NCBI GenBank assembly: GCA_023091665.1
Contig: JALJCQ010000008.1
Location: forward strand, 682,001 to 746,000
DNA from: Pythium myriotylum
Lineage: Eukaryota > Oomycota > Peronosporomycetes > Pythiales > Pythiaceae
Direction of reading: 5' to 3'
DNA: 64,000 nt
How positions within the stretch are numbered: position 1 is the stretch's first letter; each line of letters starts with the position of its first letter. The position numbers and the translations under genes are program-made. Shown here one piece after another: positions 29,227 to 39,659 of the stretch. The notes under the pieces were generated by a model, which saw only the letters and a list, made by a program, of their open reading frames with translations, searched no databases and was not told the origin of the DNA.

Positions 29227-30119
29227 ACACCTCAGCCTACTGTGTTAAGTTATCAATGGTTGCGGCTTCTGGCTGCGCGTCAGCGATCGTGGTTAGGGGT
29301 TTGTTTCACTTAGCGGATGGCTGCGTCATCGTCAGAGTGATGTGCTTTACCATCATTATGAAGCATTTATTGCCGACTTGGGGCGAGCCGCAACTGGGTG
29401 ATCCCACTGTTGGCCTGGCTATGTCCGCTTGCTCACAAGGATTCACATCAACGAAAATCCGATTTTTGGATTGAGTTTGCATTTTCGAGGGAAGACGCAA
29501 TTCAGCGATTTTCTCCGCCGCGTTCGGCCTCTTGCACGTTCCCAAAGGCCCCTGAGCAGCTAAAAGCGCATTTCGCGCTGTCGCGAGTGCACGTAGACTC
29601 TCTGTGGTGATGTATCACTGTGAAATGGCGTGGTACACTGTCTTCTGGAAAGTGAAGGACCATCAACAGCGCGATTATGGCGCAGAATTCTCTCGTCGAC
29701 CAGAGAACAGAAAACGGCTGGAGTGGGAGACAAGATACGTTTTCGCAGGTATAAGGGAAGGGCGCTGCATTGCGGAAACATGCATTCTCTCTAAGGAAAG
29801 ATCGCCCGTATGCTTTATTAGAGGTAGATGGACCACCAAAAACACCCAAATCGAACTCGGTTCGTCTGAGCACAGGCAAGTATTCTTCGACTTTCGTTGC
29901 AGAGACAGGGGTGACATACCCAATATATCTTATATCCGACACCTAATGAAATATTATCTAGTATTTATTCAGCCTTCCTGAATGCCCCACTCCCAAAACA
30001 ACGACTCCGACTCACCAAACTCGCTCTTCTGCGGCCAACCCAAAGACGAGGCGCGCGCTTGTTCGATTTTGGACCGGTGTCCCCGCCCGTGTGGTGTGGG
30101 GGTCACCTGTCGGCTCCGG
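29227..30119. other. Intergenic region before ABC4
   Basis: No gene was recognised. An open frame at 29604-29981 (125 codons) shows no domain and ends in AT-rich sequence (29920-29980), so it was not called. Confidence 0.5.
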
Positions 30120-30133
30120 CGCCAACGTTGGCG
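30120..30133. promoter_or_regulatory. 14-bp palindrome CGCCAACGTTGGCG upstream of ABC4
   Basis: Shares GCCAACGTTGGCGTT with the larger palindrome upstream of ABC3 (11756-11777). It lies 51 nt before the ABC4 ATG. Probable shared regulator site (inference). Confidence 0.5.
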
Positions 30134-30151
30134 TTCCAACTCGTTGGTGCG

Positions 30152-30168
30152 CCATTCGCCAACTCGCC
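30152..30168 (+). promoter_or_regulatory. INR-like initiator of ABC4
   Basis: CCATTCGCCAACTCGCC is nearly identical to the segment 12 nt before ABC3. It is a weak match to oomycete INR+FPR, 16 nt before the ATG. Confidence 0.4.
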
Positions 30169-30184
30169 AGCAGCCACGCACGCC

Positions 30185-33100
30185 ATGGCGCCGACGCCTC
30201 GGAAGGAGCCGCTCGGCGGCGACTACGTCAAGGTGGAGACGCCGCGCGGCGCCGCCGCCGTCCAGGTCTTCGCGGGCGACAAGCTCAAGAAGGAGGAGAC
30301 GCAGTCCGAGTCGGGCGCGTCCACGGACGCGTCCTCGGACAAGAAGAAGAAGTGGAAGGGCCCGCCCGGACGCGGCCCCGGAGGCCCCAAGTCCTTCAAG
30401 TTCTCGCTGCTCTACCGCTACGCCACGCCCTTCGACAAGCTGCTGCTCGCGATCGGCATCCTCATGGCCACGATCAATGGCGCGCTCATGCCCATGATGG
30501 CCATCGTCTTCGGCAACGTGCTCGGCGGCTTCGCCAAGACGCCGATCGACATGGACACGGTGAACCGCGCGGCGCTCGACTACTTTCTCATCGCCTGCGG
30601 CATGTTCGTGGCCGAGTACGTCGCGTACATCACGTTCTACTACACGGCCGAGCGCCAGATGAAGTACCTGCGGAGCGAGGCGCTCAAGCACATGCTCTAC
30701 CTCGACATTTCATGGTACGACAAGAACGACGCGCTCCAGCTCTCCAGCCGCCTCTCGGGCGACACGGTCAAGATCAAGGAAGGCATGGGCCAGAAGCTCG
30801 GCGACCTCTTCCGCTTCACGACGCAGTTCTTTGTCGGCTTCATCATCGGTTTCACGCGCGGCTGGGACATCACGCTCGTCATGGCGTCGGTCATGCCATT
30901 CATGGCGCTCTCGCTCTCGTGGCTCATCAAGACCATGCGCTCCAAGTCCGAGTGGGCCCAGAAGGTCTACGCGGAGGCTGGCGCCGTCGCTGAGGAGACG
31001 CTCGCCAACATGCGAACGATCGCGTCGCTCAACGCCGAGAAGAAGGCGCTCGTCAAGTACAACGAACACACGAAGCGAGCCGAGACCGAGAACATCCAGC
31101 TCGCCAAGTACACGTCCGGTGTCTTCGCCATGTTCCTCGCGAGCATGTGGGTCATGTACTCGATCGGTCTCTGGTACGGTGGCCACAAGGTCTCGATTGG
31201 CAAGACCACGCCGACCAAGGTCTTCCAGGCTTTCTTTGGCATCTTGATGGGCTCGGGCTCCCTCGCTCAGATCTCGCCCAACCTCACGTCCGTAGCCCAA
31301 GCCGCGGGCTCGGCTCAGGAGCTGTTCAAGATCCTCGACACCAAGTCGGCGATCGACGCGTCCAAGGACGACGGCATTATCCCAGACAAGTGCGAGGGCG
31401 TCATCGAGGTCAAGAACGTCCACTTCACGTACCCGACGCGGTCGGAGGCCCCGGTGCTGGTGGACTACAACCTGAGCATCGCAGCGGGCGAGACCGTGGC
31501 GTTCGTGGGCTCGAGCGGCGGCGGCAAGTCGACACTCGTGTCGCTGCTAGAGCGGTTCTACGACCCTCAGAGCGGTGAGATCACGCTGGACGGCGTCAAC
31601 ATCAAGGACCTGAACGTGCGTTGGCTGCGACAGCAGATCGGTATCGTGCAGCAAGAGCCCGTGTTGTTCCAGACGACGATCTTCGAGAACATCGCGGCCG
31701 GCGGCAAGGACGTGACGCGCGAGCAGGCAATCGAAGCGGCCAAGAAGTCGAACGCACACAACTTCATCATGGCGCTGCCGCAGCAGTACGACACGCTGGT
31801 GGGTGAGAAGGGTGTGTCGCTGTCGGGCGGCCAGAAGCAGCGCGTGGCCATCGCGCGCGCCATCGTGCGCAACCCGAAGATTCTCGTTTTGGATGAGGCT
31901 ACGAGCGCGCTGGACAACGAGAGCGAGCGCATCGTGCAGGCGGCGCTCAACGACCTCATGGCGCACACCAACACGACGACGCTCGTGATCGCACACCGAC
32001 TGAGCACGGTGCGGCACGCCGACAAGATCGTGGTGCTCTCGGGTGGTCGCATCGTCGAGAGTGGCAAGCACGAGGACCTCATGCACATCGACGACGGTAT
32101 CTACAAGTCGATGTACACACTGCAAGAGCTGAAGTCGAAGGAGGACGAGGCTGCTGCGGCCGAGGTGGCCGCGGAAGAGCAAGAAGAGGAAGCGCACAAG
32201 GAGGATCTGGCGCGCCGTGGAAGTTTCATGTCGACGCAGTCGGACAAGTCGATCTTGCACGTGGAGAAGAACGCGGTGGAGCGACCTGTGTTTGGCGTGA
32301 TGGACATCTTCAAGTTGTCAGCACCGGAGCGCAAGTTCTTTTACACGGGTATGCTTGGCGCGATGGTGAGCGGTGGCGCACTGCCGTGCTCGGCGCTGCT
32401 GGTTTCGGGCATGATCACGTCGATGACGGTCAAGTACGGCAAGTGGGTGGACACGCAAGACCACTCGTACTTGGATGATCTGTACTCGGATGTGACGTTC
32501 TACGGTATCTGTTACCTGATCGGTGCGGTGGTGCTGATGATCTTCATCTACATGCAGTTCTTCTCGTTCAAGTATATGATGGAGAAGGTGACGACGCGCA
32601 TGCGTGATGTCAACTTCCATTCGCTGTGTCGCCAGAACATCGGTTTCTTCGACGAAAAGGAGAACGCGACAGGTGCTCTCACGGCTGATCTCAACACGAA
32701 CGCCACCAAGGTCGCACAGCTTTCAGGTGATTCGCAGGCCCGCCTCGTGCAGGCTGCCTTTACACTGGTTGCCGCGCTGCTCATCTCGTTCATCGCTGGT
32801 AGCTGGCTGCTTTCCTTGGTGATGCTTGCTGTTTTCCCGCTCCTTGTGCTCGGTCAGTACATTCGTATGCGCCAGATCCATCGCCGTGATGCCATTTCAG
32901 ACGAACTAGCTGAGCCTGGCGCCCATGCATCTGAGCGTCTGAGCAACATCCGCACGGTCGTGTCACTGGGTCTCGAGAAGACCTCAGCCGACAAATTCCA
33001 CGACCTCCTGGAGGAGCCCTTCCAGAAAGGCCACATGCAAGCTCAGATCAACGCCGTGGCACTTGGGTTCAGCGCGTTCATCATGATGGCGGTGTACGCT

Positions 33101-34072
33101 TTGGTGTTCTGGTACGGCGGCAAGCTGGTGGAGAAGGAGACGATCAAGTTCGGCGAGCTCATCCGCACGTTGATGGCGATCATGATGTCGCTTCAGGGTG
33201 TGACTGGTGCGGCATCGTACTTCGGTGACGCGGAGGCTGCCACGAAGGCAGGCGCAACGATCATGGCACTCAAGAACCGTGAGGTGCCGATCGACTCGTT
33301 CGACGAAAGCGGCAAGCGACCAGCGAGTGTACAGGGCAGAATCGAGTTCCGTAACATCTCGTTCCGCTATCCGACGCGTCCCGAGGTGTCTGTGCTGAAG
33401 CGCTACAGTCTGACACTCGAGCCTGGTCAGACTGTCGCCTTCTGCGGCCCGTCGGGTGGCGGCAAGTCGACGATCATTTCGCTGATCGAACGATTCTACG
33501 ACCCGGTTCGAGGCGAGGTGCTGTTGGACGGCACGAACTTGAAGGATCTGAACCTGAACTGGCTGCGTGATCAAATCGGTCTGGTGGGGCAGGAACCCGT
33601 GCTTTTTTCGGGGTCGATCGCGGACAACATTGCGTACGGTTTGAGCGAGAAGCCGTCGCAGGAAGAGATCGAGGCAGCGGCCAAGATGGCAAACGCACAC
33701 GATTACATCACGCAGTTCCCTGACGGCTACAACACGCAAGTGGGCATGAAGGGCGAGCAGTTATCTGGTGGTCAGAAGCAGCGTATCGCCATTGCTCGAG
33801 CCATCCTCAAGAACCCCAACATCTTGCTGCTGGATGAGGCTACAAGCGCACTAGACAGCGAGAGCGAGAAGGTGGTGCAGGAGGCGCTGGACAAGGTAGT
33901 GGCGCTGAAGCGTCGCACGACGATCATCATTGCGCATCGTTTGTCGACGATCCGCAAGGCGGACAAGATCTGCGTGGTGAGCGGTGGGCATATCGCTGAG
34001 CAGGGCACGCATGCGGAGCTGCTTGCGAAGAACGGCATCTACGCGAGCCTGGTGGACTCCGCGACGTCCTAG
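30185..34072 (+). CDS. ABC4: ABCB/P-glycoprotein-type full transporter, left partner of inverted pair
   Basis: 1295 residues from the ATG at 30185 (GCCATGG context; the open frame upstream has no ATG). Domain order is TMD1-NBD1-linker-TMD2-NBD2, with Walker A near residues 442 (GSSGGGKST) and 1088 (GPSGGGKST), LSGGQKQR twice and LDEATSALD twice. The linker is Glu/Ala-rich. Sequence differs from ABC1-3 throughout, so it belongs to a separate subgroup together with ABC5. From 31268 to the stop it is essentially the mirror image of ABC5, apart from 211 nt coding for part of TMD2 (32713-32923). It therefore differs from ABC5 only in TMD1 and in helices near TM9-TM10, the parts expected to shape the substrate path. 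Substrate unknown; efflux pump by family. Confidence 0.96.
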   Translation: MAPTPRKEPLGGDYVKVETPRGAAAVQVFAGDKLKKEETQSESGASTDASSDKKKKWKGPPGRGPGGPKSFKFSLLYRYATPFDKLLLAIGILMATINGALMPMMAIVFGNVLGGFAKTPIDMDTVNRAALDYFLIACGMFVAEYVAYITFYYTAERQMKYLRSEALKHMLYLDISWYDKNDALQLSSRLSGDTVKIKEGMGQKLGDLFRFTTQFFVGFIIGFTRGWDITLVMASVMPFMALSLSWLIKTMRSKSEWAQKVYAEAGAVAEETLANMRTIASLNAEKKALVKYNEHTKRAETENIQLAKYTSGVFAMFLASMWVMYSIGLWYGGHKVSIGKTTPTKVFQAFFGILMGSGSLAQISPNLTSVAQAAGSAQELFKILDTKSAIDASKDDGIIPDKCEGVIEVKNVHFTYPTRSEAPVLVDYNLSIAAGETVAFVGSSGGGKSTLVSLLERFYDPQSGEITLDGVNIKDLNVRWLRQQIGIVQQEPVLFQTTIFENIAAGGKDVTREQAIEAAKKSNAHNFIMALPQQYDTLVGEKGVSLSGGQKQRVAIARAIVRNPKILVLDEATSALDNESERIVQAALNDLMAHTNTTTLVIAHRLSTVRHADKIVVLSGGRIVESGKHEDLMHIDDGIYKSMYTLQELKSKEDEAAAAEVAAEEQEEEAHKEDLARRGSFMSTQSDKSILHVEKNAVERPVFGVMDIFKLSAPERKFFYTGMLGAMVSGGALPCSALLVSGMITSMTVKYGKWVDTQDHSYLDDLYSDVTFYGICYLIGAVVLMIFIYMQFFSFKYMMEKVTTRMRDVNFHSLCRQNIGFFDEKENATGALTADLNTNATKVAQLSGDSQARLVQAAFTLVAALLISFIAGSWLLSLVMLAVFPLLVLGQYIRMRQIHRRDAISDELAEPGAHASERLSNIRTVVSLGLEKTSADKFHDLLEEPFQKGHMQAQINAVALGFSAFIMMAVYALVFWYGGKLVEKETIKFGELIRTLMAIMMSLQGVTGAASYFGDAEAATKAGATIMALKNREVPIDSFDESGKRPASVQGRIEFRNISFRYPTRPEVSVLKRYSLTLEPGQTVAFCGPSGGGKSTIISLIERFYDPVRGEVLLDGTNLKDLNLNWLRDQIGLVGQEPVLFSGSIADNIAYGLSEKPSQEEIEAAAKMANAHDYITQFPDGYNTQVGMKGEQLSGGQKQRIAIARAILKNPNILLLDEATSALDSESEKVVQEALDKVVALKRRTTIIIAHRLSTIRKADKICVVSGGHIAEQGTHAELLAKNGIYASLVDSATS

Positions 34073-34336
34073 GTTCACCGTTTGATGAGTTCGTAGTGGC
34101 GTAAGAAAGAGAGAGGAAGGAGTAGTAATGTAGCGCTGAATAAACTTGCATTTTGGTCTGATGATTCTGCATGTTGATGTGGCTGGGTATTGTACATACC
34201 CATAACGTTGTGGACTTTCTTTGCACAAAATGTAGTACAATGAGGAGTATTTGCGCCATTGTTCCGATTGGCTCGAGAATGGAATCCTTCGGCAGAAGTG
34301 CCTTTGCCGGACCTATCCATGAGGGTCAATGTGATT
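31268..34336 (+). repeat. Left arm of giant inverted repeat (ABC4 side)
   Basis: Mirrors 34516-37584, with coordinate sums always 68852 and so no indels. It covers NBD1, linker, most of TMD2, NBD2 and 264 nt of 3' flank. Only 32713-32923 and two bases at 34319-34320 were seen to differ. All reading frames tested give the same translations in both arms. Confidence 0.9.
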
Positions 34337-34515
34337 GACATACCGAAGTTATTGGAACTATCAACGAGCAGAATCAAACTCCTCACTGTACAGCAATTCT
34401 CCCGGTATGGAAAATCTTTAAAGTTGATCTTTATCCCGCTACATCAGCAAGTAGAATCACGCTCATCACTGTACCAGCAACAACCTTTTCTTTGGCCACT
34501 TGGTCTACTCCTTCT
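34337..34515. other. 179-nt spacer of the inverted repeat
   Basis: Unique sequence between the arms. It contains an imperfect direct repeat of about 30 nt at 34367-34396 and 34450-34480 (shared AGAATCA..CT..TCACTGTAC..AGCAA). Transcripts of both convergent transporter genes would meet here. Confidence 0.7.
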
Positions 34516-37500
34516 AATCACATTGACCCTCGCGGATAGGTCCGGCAAAGGCACTTCTGCCGAAGGATTCCATTCTCGAGCCAATCGGAACAATGGCGCA
34601 AATACTCCTCATTGTACTACATTTTGTGCAAAGAAAGTCCACAACGTTATGGGTATGTACAATACCCAGCCACATCAACATGCAGAATCATCAGACCAAA
34701 ATGCAAGTTTATTCAGCGCTACATTACTACTCCTTCCTCTCTCTTTCTTACGCCACTACGAACTCATCAAACGGTGAACCTAGGACGTCGCGGAGTCCAC
34801 CAGGCTCGCGTAGATGCCGTTCTTCGCAAGCAGCTCCGCATGCGTGCCCTGCTCAGCGATATGCCCACCGCTCACCACGCAGATCTTGTCCGCCTTGCGG
34901 ATCGTCGACAAACGATGCGCAATGATGATCGTCGTGCGACGCTTCAGCGCCACTACCTTGTCCAGCGCCTCCTGCACCACCTTCTCGCTCTCGCTGTCTA
35001 GTGCGCTTGTAGCCTCATCCAGCAGCAAGATGTTGGGGTTCTTGAGGATGGCTCGAGCAATGGCGATACGCTGCTTCTGACCACCAGATAACTGCTCGCC
35101 CTTCATGCCCACTTGCGTGTTGTAGCCGTCAGGGAACTGCGTGATGTAATCGTGTGCGTTTGCCATCTTGGCCGCTGCCTCGATCTCTTCCTGCGACGGC
35201 TTCTCGCTCAAACCGTACGCAATGTTGTCCGCGATCGACCCCGAAAAAAGCACGGGTTCCTGCCCCACCAGACCGATTTGATCACGCAGCCAGTTCAGGT
35301 TCAGATCCTTCAAGTTCGTGCCGTCCAACAGCACCTCGCCTCGAACCGGGTCGTAGAATCGTTCGATCAGCGAAATGATCGTCGACTTGCCGCCACCCGA
35401 CGGGCCGCAGAAGGCGACAGTCTGACCAGGCTCGAGTGTCAGACTGTAGCGCTTCAGCACAGACACCTCGGGACGCGTCGGATAGCGGAACGAGATGTTA
35501 CGGAACTCGATTCTGCCCTGTACACTCGCTGGTCGCTTGCCGCTTTCGTCGAACGAGTCGATCGGCACCTCACGGTTCTTGAGTGCCATGATCGTTGCGC
35601 CTGCCTTCGTGGCAGCCTCCGCGTCACCGAAGTACGATGCCGCACCAGTCACACCCTGAAGCGACATCATGATCGCCATCAACGTGCGGATGAGCTCGCC
35701 GAACTTGATCGTCTCCTTCTCCACCAGCTTGCCGCCGTACCAGAACACCAAAGCGTACACCGCCATCATGATGAACGCGCTGAACCCAAGTGCCACGGCG
35801 TTGATCTGAGCTTGCATGTGGCCTTTCTGGAAGGGCTCCTCCAGGAGGTCGTGGAATTTGTCGGCTGAGGTCTTCTCGAGACCCAGTGACACGACCGTGC
35901 GGATGTTGCTCAGACGCTCAGATGCATGAGCACCGGGGACCGCCAGTTCGTCAGCCACCGCGCCTCGTTGATGCATCTGGTGCATGCGAATGTACTGCCC
36001 GAGAAGGAGCAGAGGGGTCACCGCGAGCATCACAAACGTGAGTAGCCAGCTACCAACGGCGAACGATATGAACAAGGCACAGACGAACGTGAACATCGAT
36101 TGTACAAGTCGACTTTGAGCCTCTCCAGACATCATCGCAACCTTGGTGGCGTTCGTGTTGAGATCAGCCGTGAGAGCACCTGTCGCGTTCTCCTTTTCGT
36201 CGAAGAAACCGATGTTCTGGCGACACAGCGAATGGAAGTTGACATCACGCATGCGCGTCGTCACCTTCTCCATCATATACTTGAACGAGAAGAACTGCAT
36301 GTAGATGAAGATCATCAGCACCACCGCACCGATCAGGTAACAGATACCGTAGAACGTCACATCCGAGTACAGATCATCCAAGTACGAGTGGTCTTGCGTG
36401 TCCACCCACTTGCCGTACTTGACCGTCATCGACGTGATCATGCCCGAAACCAGCAGCGCCGAGCACGGCAGTGCGCCACCGCTCACCATCGCGCCAAGCA
36501 TACCCGTGTAAAAGAACTTGCGCTCCGGTGCTGACAACTTGAAGATGTCCATCACGCCAAACACAGGTCGCTCCACCGCGTTCTTCTCCACGTGCAAGAT
36601 CGACTTGTCCGACTGCGTCGACATGAAACTTCCACGGCGCGCCAGATCCTCCTTGTGCGCTTCCTCTTCTTGCTCTTCCGCGGCCACCTCGGCCGCAGCA
36701 GCCTCGTCCTCCTTCGACTTCAGCTCTTGCAGTGTGTACATCGACTTGTAGATACCGTCGTCGATGTGCATGAGGTCCTCGTGCTTGCCACTCTCGACGA
36801 TGCGACCACCCGAGAGCACCACGATCTTGTCGGCGTGCCGCACCGTGCTCAGTCGGTGTGCGATCACGAGCGTCGTCGTGTTGGTGTGCGCCATGAGGTC
36901 GTTGAGCGCCGCCTGCACGATGCGCTCGCTCTCGTTGTCCAGCGCGCTCGTAGCCTCATCCAAAACGAGAATCTTCGGGTTGCGCACGATGGCGCGCGCG
37001 ATGGCCACGCGCTGCTTCTGGCCGCCCGACAGCGACACACCCTTCTCACCCACCAGCGTGTCGTACTGCTGCGGCAGCGCCATGATGAAGTTGTGTGCGT
37101 TCGACTTCTTGGCCGCTTCGATTGCCTGCTCGCGCGTCACGTCCTTGCCGCCGGCCGCGATGTTCTCGAAGATCGTCGTCTGGAACAACACGGGCTCTTG
37201 CTGCACGATACCGATCTGCTGTCGCAGCCAACGCACGTTCAGGTCCTTGATGTTGACGCCGTCCAGCGTGATCTCACCGCTCTGAGGGTCGTAGAACCGC
37301 TCTAGCAGCGACACGAGTGTCGACTTGCCGCCGCCGCTCGAGCCCACGAACGCCACGGTCTCGCCCGCTGCGATGCTCAGGTTGTAGTCCACCAGCACCG
37401 GGGCCTCCGACCGCGTCGGGTACGTGAAGTGGACGTTCTTGACCTCGATGACGCCCTCGCACTTGTCTGGGATAATGCCGTCGTCCTTGGACGCGTCGAT

Positions 37501-37584
37501 CGCCGACTTGGTGTCGAGGATCTTGAACAGCTCCTGAGCCGAGCCCGCGGCTTGGGCTACGGACGTGAGGTTGGGCGAGATCTG
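34516..37584 (-). repeat. Right arm of giant inverted repeat (ABC5 side)
   Basis: Reverse complement of 31268-34336, with a diverged island at 35929-36139 matching 32713-32923. The arm ends precisely inside the codons for the last helix of TMD1 (QISPN in both genes). Confidence 0.9.
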
Positions 37585-38637
37585 GCCAAGCGATGCAGAG
37601 CCCATGAGTACACCGAAGAATGTCTGAAAAACGTCCGTCGGTGTCATACGCCCCGTAGAAACTTTGTGGCCACCGTACCAGAGGCCAAATGCGTACATGA
37701 GGAACGTGCTGGCCATGAAGACGGAGAAGATGGCGGCGCTGATGCGCGCAAACCGAATGTTGTCTTGCTCGACCTTCTGCGTGTGTGCACTATACTTGGC
37801 GAGCGCCTTCTTCTCGCCATTTAGCGAAGCGATCGTTCGCATGTTGGCGAGTGTCTCCTCAGCGACAGCGCCGGCCTCAGCGTACATTTTCTGCGACCAC
37901 ATAGCCTTGGCGCGCATCGTCTTGATGTGCCATGAGAGCAAGTAGGTCATCATCGGTAGCACGGCGGTCATGACGAGAGTAATATCCCAGCTTCGGGAGA
38001 AGCCGATGATGAAACCCACGAGAAACTGCGTCGTGAAGCGGAAGAGGTCACCGAGCTTCTGGCTCATACCATCCTTGATTCTGACTGTGTCGCCAGTGAG
38101 GCGGCTGGGGAGCTGAAGTGCATCGTGCTTATCGTACCATGAGATATCGAGGTAGAGCATGTGCTTGAGCGCCTCGATACGCAAGTACTTCATCTGGCGC
38201 TCAGCCGTGTAGTAGAACGTGACGTAGGCAAGGTATTCGGAGACAAACAAGCCGCAGGCGATGAGAAAGTAGTCGAGCGCCGCGCGGCTCACCGTATCCA
38301 TGTCAATCGGTGTCTTGGTGAAACCGCCAAGCACGTTGCCGAAGACGATGGCCATCATGGGCATCAGTGCGCCGTTGATCGTGGCCATGAGGGTGCCGGT
38401 CGCGAGCAGCAGCTTGTCGAACGGAGTGGCGAAACGATACAGCAAGAGGAAGTGGAACGACGTCGTGCCGCCAGGACATCGGTCGGGGAGCCCCTTGAGC
38501 TTGGTACTAGCGTCGGAATCGACGTCAGTGTACTTCCTCCTGGTCTTGTTCGCGTCCTTGTCGCCGAGCAACGGCGTGTCGCCCTTGGGGGTCTGGACGC
38601 TGACGAACTCGGACTTGGGCGTCTTCTTGCTGGCCAT
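34780..38637 (-). CDS. ABC5: ABCB/P-glycoprotein-type full transporter, right partner of inverted pair
   Basis: 1285 residues with GCCATGG context at the start and a good core promoter 22-37 nt upstream. Layout and motifs are as in ABC4 (GSSGGGKST and GPSGGGKST, LSGGQKQR twice, SALD twice, IAHRLST twice). The N-terminus is ten residues shorter and differs in sequence, and TMD1 is diverged. From QISPN to the C-terminus the protein equals ABC4, except for about 70 residues of TMD2 starting at VAMMSGE and ending at LAVPG. Its 3' flank is also shared. The two genes are thus either a very recent inverted duplication with faster change in TMDs, or older copies homogenised by conversion. The sharp borders favour conversion. 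Confidence 0.96.
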   Translation of the reverse strand: MASKKTPKSEFVSVQTPKGDTPLLGDKDANKTRRKYTDVDSDASTKLKGLPDRCPGGTTSFHFLLLYRFATPFDKLLLATGTLMATINGALMPMMAIVFGNVLGGFTKTPIDMDTVSRAALDYFLIACGLFVSEYLAYVTFYYTAERQMKYLRIEALKHMLYLDISWYDKHDALQLPSRLTGDTVRIKDGMSQKLGDLFRFTTQFLVGFIIGFSRSWDITLVMTAVLPMMTYLLSWHIKTMRAKAMWSQKMYAEAGAVAEETLANMRTIASLNGEKKALAKYSAHTQKVEQDNIRFARISAAIFSVFMASTFLMYAFGLWYGGHKVSTGRMTPTDVFQTFFGVLMGSASLGQISPNLTSVAQAAGSAQELFKILDTKSAIDASKDDGIIPDKCEGVIEVKNVHFTYPTRSEAPVLVDYNLSIAAGETVAFVGSSGGGKSTLVSLLERFYDPQSGEITLDGVNIKDLNVRWLRQQIGIVQQEPVLFQTTIFENIAAGGKDVTREQAIEAAKKSNAHNFIMALPQQYDTLVGEKGVSLSGGQKQRVAIARAIVRNPKILVLDEATSALDNESERIVQAALNDLMAHTNTTTLVIAHRLSTVRHADKIVVLSGGRIVESGKHEDLMHIDDGIYKSMYTLQELKSKEDEAAAAEVAAEEQEEEAHKEDLARRGSFMSTQSDKSILHVEKNAVERPVFGVMDIFKLSAPERKFFYTGMLGAMVSGGALPCSALLVSGMITSMTVKYGKWVDTQDHSYLDDLYSDVTFYGICYLIGAVVLMIFIYMQFFSFKYMMEKVTTRMRDVNFHSLCRQNIGFFDEKENATGALTADLNTNATKVAMMSGEAQSRLVQSMFTFVCALFISFAVGSWLLTFVMLAVTPLLLLGQYIRMHQMHQRGAVADELAVPGAHASERLSNIRTVVSLGLEKTSADKFHDLLEEPFQKGHMQAQINAVALGFSAFIMMAVYALVFWYGGKLVEKETIKFGELIRTLMAIMMSLQGVTGAASYFGDAEAATKAGATIMALKNREVPIDSFDESGKRPASVQGRIEFRNISFRYPTRPEVSVLKRYSLTLEPGQTVAFCGPSGGGKSTIISLIERFYDPVRGEVLLDGTNLKDLNLNWLRDQIGLVGQEPVLFSGSIADNIAYGLSEKPSQEEIEAAAKMANAHDYITQFPDGYNTQVGMKGEQLSGGQKQRIAIARAILKNPNILLLDEATSALDSESEKVVQEALDKVVALKRRTTIIIAHRLSTIRKADKICVVSGGHIAEQGTHAELLAKNGIYASLVDSATS

Positions 38638-38658
38638 GGCACTTGTCTCGCTGGTGGG

Positions 38659-38674
38659 GAATTGGAGAATGAGC
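38659..38674 (-). promoter_or_regulatory. Near-canonical oomycete INR+FPR core promoter of ABC5
   Basis: On the minus strand it reads GCTCATTCTCCAATTC, matching GCTCATTYYNCAWTTT at 15 of 16 positions. It lies 21 nt from the ATG. This is the clearest promoter in the window and supports the oomycete assignment. Confidence 0.8.
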
Positions 38675-39073
38675 TACCGCGAGAAGACTCCACGAAGAGC
38701 TCCGGCGAGAGCCCATGGCCTGAAAGTGAGGCCGTGGTGGAGGCGGAAGGCGAACCGAATGCCAGTATGGATTTGTAGTAGCCAGGTCCAATTGACTCGG
38801 GCTCCGTTTTATAGTTTGTTTGGGTGGTTTTGCTCAAACACCACACAAAATCAGACTGAGTAGTTAAATTGGGTTGACTCGATGACGTTATGTTAGGTGA
38901 TTTGACCCGGCTCTGCACGCGGTTGCGGCGATCGTCTCTCTCCAGTTTCGACGTCAGAATGACTGTTCGACAATCACACCTTCTGAGGACCAACAGAGCT
39001 ACTACAAACGACACAACAATTACAAAAAAGTCCCACTGTCCAGAATATTCCAACTTAGTCTGAACTAGCCTAG
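38675..39073. other. Divergent intergenic region between ABC5 and LC8
   Basis: About 400 nt, AT-richer than the genes. No coding sequence or conserved site was recognised apart from the flanking elements listed separately. Confidence 0.5.
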
Positions 39074-39514
<441 letters not shown>

Positions 39515-39659
39515 AGGCGACGGCCACCCAGTTTTATAGGATCCACTCCAACGGGGGCGAAGGCCGCTGCAGGCGACTCGGACGCGCCATGGCGCGACGA
39601 TATGCTGTAATTCAGACCGCACGGCCCCGTTCCCTTTGATATATTCGTATTCACTCTAT

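Noticed and set aside
29604..29981. 125-codon open frame between the Ca2+-ATPase and ABC4
   Set aside because: No recognisable domain, overlapped by an equally long antisense frame, and no start context or promoter seen.
31268..37584. Reading the ABC4/ABC5 mirror purely as an assembly artefact
   Set aside because: Cannot be excluded, but TMD1, the 211-nt island, the N-termini and the promoters differ between copies, so two real genes are more likely.
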